DNA from: Afipia sp. P52-10
GTDB taxonomy: Bacteria; Pseudomonadota; Alphaproteobacteria; Rhizobiales; Xanthobacteraceae
Length of the DNA stretch: 43,908 nucleotides
Direction of reading: 5' to 3'
NCBI RefSeq assembly: GCF_000516555.1
Contig: NZ_AZSJ01000004.1
Coordinates: 486,505-530,412, forward strand
The position numbers were made by a program, and so were the translations under genes. The notes below the pieces were generated by a model, which was not told the origin of the DNA, did not search any database, and worked only from the letters and a program-made list of their open reading frames with translations. Positions 40,361 to 43,908 of this stretch are shown here, piece by piece. The first letter of the stretch is position 1; the number at the start of each line of letters is the position of its first letter.

Positions 40361-40708
40361 TTAGCAGTTCGGCATGTTCGCCGGGCGCTGCTGGGCCATT
40401 CCGCCGACCGAACTGTTTCCCATGCCGGAGCCGGGCGATGCGCTGCCTGCCGTGCCTGGGGCCGAAGGTCCAGACACCGAACTCCCTGTCGTGGTGTTGT
40501 TCGGGTTGTTGTTCTTAGCGCCGGTCATATCTGCACCCGGCGCGCGGTTCTTCACCATGTTCGAACTGACATCCCAACACTGGGTCGGGCTCGTCGTCGT
40601 GCCGCTCATGCCCGGTCCGGTGTTCTGAGCGTAGGCCGCAGTGATCGTTCCAACTGCGACGGCGGACAGCAATAGCACCTTCAGCTTCGTCATCGTTGCA
40701 CCCGTCAT
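40361..40708 (-). CDS. Small exported Gly/Ser/Asn-rich protein
   Basis: A 115-residue protein with a signal peptide (KLKVLLLSAVAVGTITAAYA, cleaved near AQN) and a low-complexity Gly/Ser/Thr/Asn/Pro body with Met-rich stretches (NTGPGMSGTTTSPTQCWDVS, PGSGMGNSSVGGMAQQRPAN). Two Cys (one in the middle, one last residue) could form a disulphide. GGAGG lies 5 nt before the ATG at 40708, fixing the start. Unrecognised family; common type of exported low-complexity protein in this group. An EcfG-like AATT-variant site is found about 50 bp upstream. Confidence 0.75.
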   Translation of the reverse strand: MTGATMTKLKVLLLSAVAVGTITAAYAQNTGPGMSGTTTSPTQCWDVSSNMVKNRAPGADMTGAKNNNPNNTTTGSSVSGPSAPGTAGSASPGSGMGNSSVGGMAQQRPANMPNC

Positions 40709-40755
40709 TCTTGCCTCCGGATTCGTTTCCAGAGTCGTGGCTTCCAGACGGGCTT

Positions 40756-40780
40756 AATTCGTTCGGCGCGGAGGCGTTCC
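40756..40780 (-). promoter_or_regulatory. Candidate EcfG-like promoter (AATT variant)
   Basis: On the minus strand GGAAC (40780-40776), exactly 16 bp, AATT (40759-40756). Spacer and downstream bases resemble the site at 25555-25579 (CCTCC; GAATTA then GCCCG). It lies about 48 nt before the small exported protein. Confidence 0.4.
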
Positions 40781-40839
40781 TCAGTCGCTGGCCCTGAAGC
40801 CGGCGTCATCGCGGTTCTGTCCCGCGGCGTTGGCCCAAT

Positions 40840-40864
40840 GGAACATCCAGCACCGGAACAGGTT
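40840..40864 (+). promoter_or_regulatory. Candidate EcfG-type stress promoter
   Basis: GGAAC (40840-40844), exactly 16 bp, GGTT (40861-40864), one base from consensus. Transcription would start near 40871, 24 nt before the ATG at 40895, and the earlier in-frame ATG at 40838 would then be untranscribed. Confidence 0.55.
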
Positions 40865-40894
40865 GGACATCAACCTCACAGCTTTGATCCGCGC

Positions 40895-41641
40895 ATGTCC
40901 CGCATCCGCATCGGCACATCTGGATGGCACTATGCATCTTGGAAGGGAATCTTCTTTCCGAGAGGTCTCATGATCCGGCATCAGCTGCCGTACTATGCTA
41001 CACAGTTCTCGACCACCGAGCTGAATGGTGTCTTCTATCGCATGCCGGAAGCGAAAACGGTGGCCAACTGGCGGGACAGCACCGACGACGATTTCATCTT
41101 CGCATGGAAAGCGTCCCGCTTCATCACGCACTGGAAACGGCTGTCGGACGGTTCGCAGGACAGTGTTGCCCTCATGACATCCCGCCTCGCCGTTCTCGGG
41201 GAGAAGGCGGGGCCGATCCTGTTCCAACTGCCGCCCAACTTTGCATCGAACCAGGACCGCCTCGCTTCGTTCATCAAGCATCTGCCGAAACAGCACCGCT
41301 ACAGCTTCGAATTTCGTCATCCGAGCTGGTACGCGCCGAACACTCTGAGGGTCCTATCGGATGCCAACATCGCGCTCTGCCTGTCCGACCACCATCATGC
41401 TCCGGCACCCTGGCAGCGCACGGCCGATTTTGTGTACATCCGTGGTCATGGTCCCGGAGGGCGGTACAAGGGCCGCTATCCGGATGCTACGCTTGCGGAT
41501 TGGACGCGTCGGATACGCTCCTGGAAGAGGCAGGGCTACGACGTATACGTCTACTTCGACAACGACCAGAAAAGCGCCGCCCCGAAAGACGCCAGCAAGC
41601 TTAAGCTGATGATGCAGCCGCCGCACGCATCTCGCGATTAA
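40895..41641 (+). CDS. DUF72-family protein
   Basis: The 248-residue protein has the DUF72 (YecE-like) pattern: RIRIGTSGWHYASWKGIFFP, YATQFSTTELNGVFYRMP, FIFAWKASRFITHWKRL, AGPILFQLPPNF, HRYSFEFRHPSWY, TADFVYIRGHGPGGRYKGRY and YVYFDNDQKSAAPKDAS. The fold is a TIM barrel; its role is not established although similarity to sugar-phosphate or nuclease-like barrels has been proposed. The start at 40895 is supported by the candidate stress promoter right before it. Cytosolic, alone on its strand. Confidence 0.92.
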   Translation: MSRIRIGTSGWHYASWKGIFFPRGLMIRHQLPYYATQFSTTELNGVFYRMPEAKTVANWRDSTDDDFIFAWKASRFITHWKRLSDGSQDSVALMTSRLAVLGEKAGPILFQLPPNFASNQDRLASFIKHLPKQHRYSFEFRHPSWYAPNTLRVLSDANIALCLSDHHHAPAPWQRTADFVYIRGHGPGGRYKGRYPDATLADWTRRIRSWKRQGYDVYVYFDNDQKSAAPKDASKLKLMMQPPHASRD

Positions 41642-41698
41642 CGCGCCCGAGCCAAACAGCTCAGCAGCAACCGCGAAGGACCGCGCGTCACGCCCTCA

Positions 41699-41893
41699 CT
41701 ATTTGTCGGGCTTCAGGCCCGGCGAGTCGATCCAGCGCTTTGCATCGGCATACATTCGCAATTGCGAGACTTCCTTGAGGACGGATTGCCGCTCCACACC
41801 TTCAGGCAGGCTTTCTGCGACCGTTTCGCGCTCTTGAACCAGTTCGTCGATTTCGTCCGCCGACAGATAGATCACTTTCTTAATCCGCTTCAT
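41699..41893 (-). CDS. Small hypothetical protein (64 aa)
   Basis: Begins MKRIKKVIYLSADEIDELVQ, then ERETVAESLPEGVERQSVLK, EVSQLRMYADAKRWID. A positively charged N-terminus is followed by acidic helices, like a small soluble regulatory or antitoxin-size protein. GGAA lies 7 nt before the ATG at 41893; starts 2 and 7 codons upstream exist. Not recognised. It converges with the DUF72 gene. Confidence 0.7.
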   Translation of the reverse strand: MKRIKKVIYLSADEIDELVQERETVAESLPEGVERQSVLKEVSQLRMYADAKRWIDSPGLKPDK

Positions 41894-42118
41894 GGTCATT
41901 CCAATCGTTTTCAAACGCGGCCAAGCATTCGATCAACCAAGTGCTCGACCAGAAGCGCCCCGGAATATCGGTGATGAGGCACAATCCCTCACGACCGAAA
42001 TGGTTGCTCAGTCGGAAACCGATTTCCGGATTCGATCAAAACGTATGAACACAAGGTCAGTGACTCTGACCGAGCCCCGCATCTACAAGCCCCGCTGGCA
42101 GACGAAAGGACGCAGTGT

Positions 42119-42143
42119 GGAACAGCTTGCATGACAAGGCGTT
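42119..42143 (+). promoter_or_regulatory. Perfect EcfG general-stress promoter
   Basis: GGAAC (42119-42123), 16 bp, CGTT (42140-42143): exact consensus. Transcription would start near 42150, giving a ~24-nt leader with AGGGAG before the DUF892 start at 42174. Confidence 0.82.
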
Positions 42144-42173
42144 GCGCTTGCATCGATACCAAGGGAGCGATCC

Positions 42174-42674
42174 ATGACGCAAACAGCGCGTGATATCTTT
42201 ATTGTTGGTCTTCGCAATGCCCATGCGATGGAAGTTCAAGCCCGGGAACTGATGGAGCGCCAGTCGGAACGGCTGACCGACTATCCAGAAGTTCAATCCA
42301 AGGTGAAGCAGCACCTGGATGAAACGAATGCTCAACTGCAGAGACTCGAGGCGTGTCTGGAAAGCTGCGGTGAAAGCAGCTCGACGTTGAAGGACACAAC
42401 CACCTCGATCATGGCCAACACCCAGGCCATGATGCATTCGATGGCCGGTGACGAGATCCTGAAGAATACGTTCGCCAACAACGCCTTCGAGAACTTCGAA
42501 ATCGCTGCCTATAAATCGCTGCTGGCGCTCTGCAACGACGCCGGCGCTCCCACAGCCAGAGCCCCGCTCGAGGAGTCCCTCAAGGAAGAGCAGCGCATGG
42601 CCGAGTGGATCGACTCGCATGTCGAAAGCATTACCAAGCAGTACATGGCGCGGGAGCAACGCGAAGTTGCCTGA
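42174..42674 (+). CDS. DUF892 (YciE/YciF-like) ferritin-like stress protein
   Basis: The 166-residue protein belongs to DUF892: DIFIVGLRNAHAMEVQAREL, MERQSERLTDYPEVQSKVKQ, HLDETNAQLQRLEACLESCG, ENFEIAAYKSLLALCNDAGA and KEEQRMAEWIDSHVESITKQ. It forms a four-helix ferritin-like bundle; Glu and His of the E-x6-Y and ExxH-like elements may hold a metal pair. Members are induced by starvation, osmotic and other stress. A perfect EcfG promoter precedes it and a T-rich terminator follows, so it is a single-gene stress unit. Confidence 0.93.
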   Translation: MTQTARDIFIVGLRNAHAMEVQARELMERQSERLTDYPEVQSKVKQHLDETNAQLQRLEACLESCGESSSTLKDTTTSIMANTQAMMHSMAGDEILKNTFANNAFENFEIAAYKSLLALCNDAGAPTARAPLEESLKEEQRMAEWIDSHVESITKQYMAREQREVA

Positions 42675-42704
42675 CTGCGGCATGGCCATCTCGCGACGAC
42701 CTTG

Positions 42705-42740
42705 ATGGTCCGGCAGCTCGTAGCTGCTGGACCATTTCTT
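42705..42740 (+). terminator. Rho-independent terminator of the DUF892 gene
   Basis: ATGGTCCGGCAGCT (42705-42718) pairs with AGCTGCTGGACCAT (42722-42735) with one G-U pair around a 3-nt loop, followed by TTCTTT. It lies 30 bp after the stop. Confidence 0.88.
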
Positions 42741-42825
42741 TACCCTCAAGCACTACAGCACTACGCCTCTCGGCATCGCGGCGCCTTCTCCCACTGGCTC
42801 ACCGGACGTTTGTGACCCTCAGCGA

Positions 42826-42850
42826 GGAACGCGGCGGGCTGCTTGCTGTT
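42826..42850 (+). promoter_or_regulatory. Candidate EcfG-type promoter of the truncated TPP-enzyme gene
   Basis: GGAAC (42826-42830), 16 bp, TGTT (42847-42850), one base from consensus. It lies about 37 bp before the ATG at 42888. Confidence 0.5.
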
Positions 42851-42887
42851 GAGTCCGGACTTCCTCGAGGGATGGTCCGGAGGCTTC

Positions 42888-43100
42888 ATGGCAACGACCG
42901 CCGATATTCTCGTCGAAACGCTGATCGCATGGAAGGTTTCGGTCGTCTTCGGACTCCCCGGCGACGGCATCAATGGGATCATGGAAGCGCTGCGGACGCG
43001 CCAGGACCGTATCCGCTTTGTACAGGTCCGCCATGAGGAATCCGCTGCCTTCATGGCCTCTGCCTATGCCAAATGGACCGGCAAGCTCGGGGTGTTGTAG
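42888..43100 (+). pseudogene. Truncated thiamine-pyrophosphate enzyme (acetolactate synthase/pyruvate oxidase-like)
   Basis: Starting MATTADILVETLIAWKVSVV, FGLPGDGINGIMEALRTRQD, RIRFVQVRHEESAAFMASAY, AKWTGKLGV, this is the N-terminal TPP-binding part (about 70 residues) of a POX/ALS-type enzyme of usually about 550-600 residues; the E of RHEESA activates the cofactor. The frame ends at 43098-43100, where an IS-like end with tandem repeats begins, so the gene was cut by insertion or deletion. GGAGGCTTC precedes the ATG. The rest of the gene is not in the window. It is probably non-functional. It had an EcfG-like promoter. Confidence 0.9.
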
Positions 43101-43150
43101 CGCGCAATTTCAAATGGCACCGCGCGCAACTTCAAATGTCACCCCTTGAA
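43098..43150. mobile_element. IS-like end with two tandem 22-bp repeats
   Basis: Two copies of a 22-bp unit (GCGCGCAA, then TTCAAATG, then CACC) occupy 43100-43121 and 43122-43143 and differ at two bases. Multiple tandem terminal repeats are typical of IS21-type ends. The junction is exactly where the TPP gene stops. No IS21 transposase is seen; the element has probably been reduced to one end. IS21 assignment is inference. Confidence 0.5.
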
Positions 43151-43460
43151 GCGCTCGTTTCCGGTCGGTTCCCAGCAATCTCGACAAGCCCACTTAGCAG
43201 CTTGCCGTCACCCTCCATGGCGCTGCGGATGCGGTGCATCATCGACCAGACGGTGGGGCGGCGCATATCGAGGTCGCGGGCCGCCTGATCTGCTGGTCAT
43301 CCCAGCCCGGAGAACCGCGATGAGCCTCTAGGAGGGCCGAGAACAGCGCTTTACTCCGACCAACTACACGGCTAGGCTTTTTGATTGTGCGCCTGGCTTG
43401 AAATCTGGGCTCACGACCGAAGGCGACGTAGGAAAGCCCGCTCATGCCGGGAGGCTCCAA
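43150..43460 (-). pseudogene. Fragment of an IS1595-like (ISXO2-type) transposase
   Basis: On the minus strand the frame at 43290-43150 reads DQAARDLDMRRPTVWSMMHR, IRSAMEGDGKLLSGLVEI, the helix-turn-helix and start of the catalytic domain of IS1595-family transposases (usual continuation DETYVGG is lost, replaced by AGNRPETS). A different frame (43460-43296, MSGLSYVAFG, then KKPSRVVGRSKALFSALLEA) may be the preceding part, joined by a frameshift near 43295. It is clearly broken. Family assignment is from motif memory. Confidence 0.6.
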
Positions 43461-43576
43461 GAATAACCGTTAGTAGCAGCGCTGGGTCGCTCCCAGCGTG
43501 GCGGCAATATTGGGGGCCAGCTTCCTACGTCGCTGGATTTCAACCTCCCGGCACCAAGCGTGGTAGGGGCATTGAT

Positions 43577-43702
43577 ATGCAGGAAGCTCACATCTGGTTG
43601 GTGGCGATCGCCGCCGCAGCTCTCGCTTGGCCGTTCATCAAGGTGGCCGGCGCATTCATCGCTGATGCCGTCGCATCGACGGCCGCGAGCATCAAGAACT
43701 AA
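43577..43702 (+). CDS. Small membrane peptide (41 aa)
   Basis: MQEAHIWLVAIAAAALAWPF, IKVAGAFIADAVASTAASIK: one membrane helix followed by an amphipathic helix. AGGGGC lies about 7 nt before the ATG at 43577. A good terminator follows at 43730. It overlaps the end of the minus-strand partial gene by 4 bp. Not recognised; it may be a small regulator or part of the mobile junk at this edge, but ribosome site and terminator favour a real transcript. Confidence 0.5.
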   Translation: MQEAHIWLVAIAAAALAWPFIKVAGAFIADAVASTAASIKN

Positions 43703-43908
43703 GCTACTCTCAATTCTGACGGCCAAATCGCGCGCAGGGCATCCGCGTCCTGCGCGCCTTTTATTTTCTCAACCAGTGGCGCGAGATCAACGACCAGCGG
43801 CGCACTCCAAAGGTCGTCATCGCTGTCGCGTCGCTTCGTCTCAATCGCCAACGCCGACTTGATATGCGCAAGCTGAATCGGCCTCGCCTTCCGCAGGTCT
43901 ACTGAGAT
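43699..43908 (-). CDS. Partial hypothetical protein leaving the window
   Basis: The last 69 residues are visible, with the start beyond the right edge: ISVDLRKARPIQLAHIKSAL, AIETKRRDSDDDLWSAPLVV, DLAPLVEKIKGAQDADALRA, IWPSELRVA. The sequence is well-mixed and helical, so it looks like a genuine C-terminus. The family is not recognised. A Rho-independent terminator for the opposite strand lies within its last 60 bp, an odd arrangement. Confidence 0.5.
   Translation of the reverse strand: MSVDLRKARPIQLAHIKSALAIETKRRDSDDDLWSAPLVVDLAPLVEKIKGAQDADALRAIWPSELRVA
43730..43767 (+). terminator. Rho-independent terminator inside the opposite-strand gene
   Basis: GCGCGCAGG (43730-43738) pairs with CCTGCGCGC (43749-43757) around a 10-nt loop, then CTTTTATTTT. 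It serves the 41-residue peptide gene on the plus strand and lies in the C-terminal codons of the minus-strand partial gene. Confidence 0.8.

Noticed and set aside
1-43908. CRISPR arrays, tRNA or rRNA genes
   Set aside because: No regularly spaced repeats of CRISPR type and no tRNA- or rRNA-like sequence were noticed on either strand. Short tandem repeats found are too few and lack spacers.

Overview
The window reads as chromosomal DNA of a high-GC alphaproteobacterium of the Nitrobacteraceae (Bradyrhizobium / Rhodopseudomonas / Tardiphaga type). The reasons are codon usage and GC, many small proteins typical of that family (CsbD, DUF3309, PRC-barrel, DUF892), Bug-type receptors, and two copies of a dispersed ~100-bp palindromic repeat (3148-3250 and 24827-24925) of a kind I know from these genomes. 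No tRNA, rRNA or CRISPR array was seen.

Layout. 1-3250 is accessory and decaying: one small hypothetical gene, a stop-riddled reading frame, an MBOAT O-acyltransferase broken by a frameshift, and a shrunken SGNH-like partner. 3459-7574 holds a small hypothetical gene, a tripartite-tricarboxylate (Bug) receptor, panB, two small tandem paralogues, a small gene with a strong ribosome site, and a frameshifted NUDIX hydrolase. 7637-16290 is a stress neighbourhood: small hydrophilic or membrane proteins, FUSC, a His/Trp-rich secreted protein, a glycogen-debranching-type enzyme, two CsbD proteins, DUF3309, PRC-barrel and a PAS-LuxR regulator. 16330-22464 is a compact four-gene acyl-CoA operon (acyl-CoA dehydrogenase, family III CoA transferase, thiolase, long Mcd-like dehydrogenase) divergent from an IclR regulator, with two palindromes between them. 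22620-28072 carries mostly small or hypothetical proteins and an M20 amidohydrolase. 28192-36508 is a polysaccharide island: O-antigen ligase, two GNAT/FemAB-like acyltransferases, a Wzx-like flippase and a Wzz/ExoP-like co-polymerase, with a ~1-kb gene-free gap. 37002-42674 has small hypotheticals, an FAD oxidoreductase divergent from an Rrf2 regulator with twin operators, DUF72, and DUF892. 42888-43908 is a rearranged edge: a TPP enzyme cut off after about 70 residues at an IS-like end with tandem 22-bp repeats, an IS1595-like fragment, a 41-residue peptide gene and a partial gene leaving the window.

Common thread. Upstream of about ten mostly small genes I see GGAAC, a 16-17 bp spacer and NNTT, close to the known alphaproteobacterial EcfG general-stress promoter (GGAAC-N16/17-CGTT). 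Two sites are perfect: those of the His-rich secreted protein and of DUF892. This suggests much of the accessory small-protein content belongs to one general stress regulon. The most interesting metabolic item is the operon at 16330-21571, which pairs enzymes resembling methylsuccinyl-CoA dehydrogenase and mesaconyl-CoA (2-methylfumaryl-CoA) isomerase with a thiolase.

All family assignments come from reading translated sequence without a database search. Frameshifts may be real or sequencing errors.
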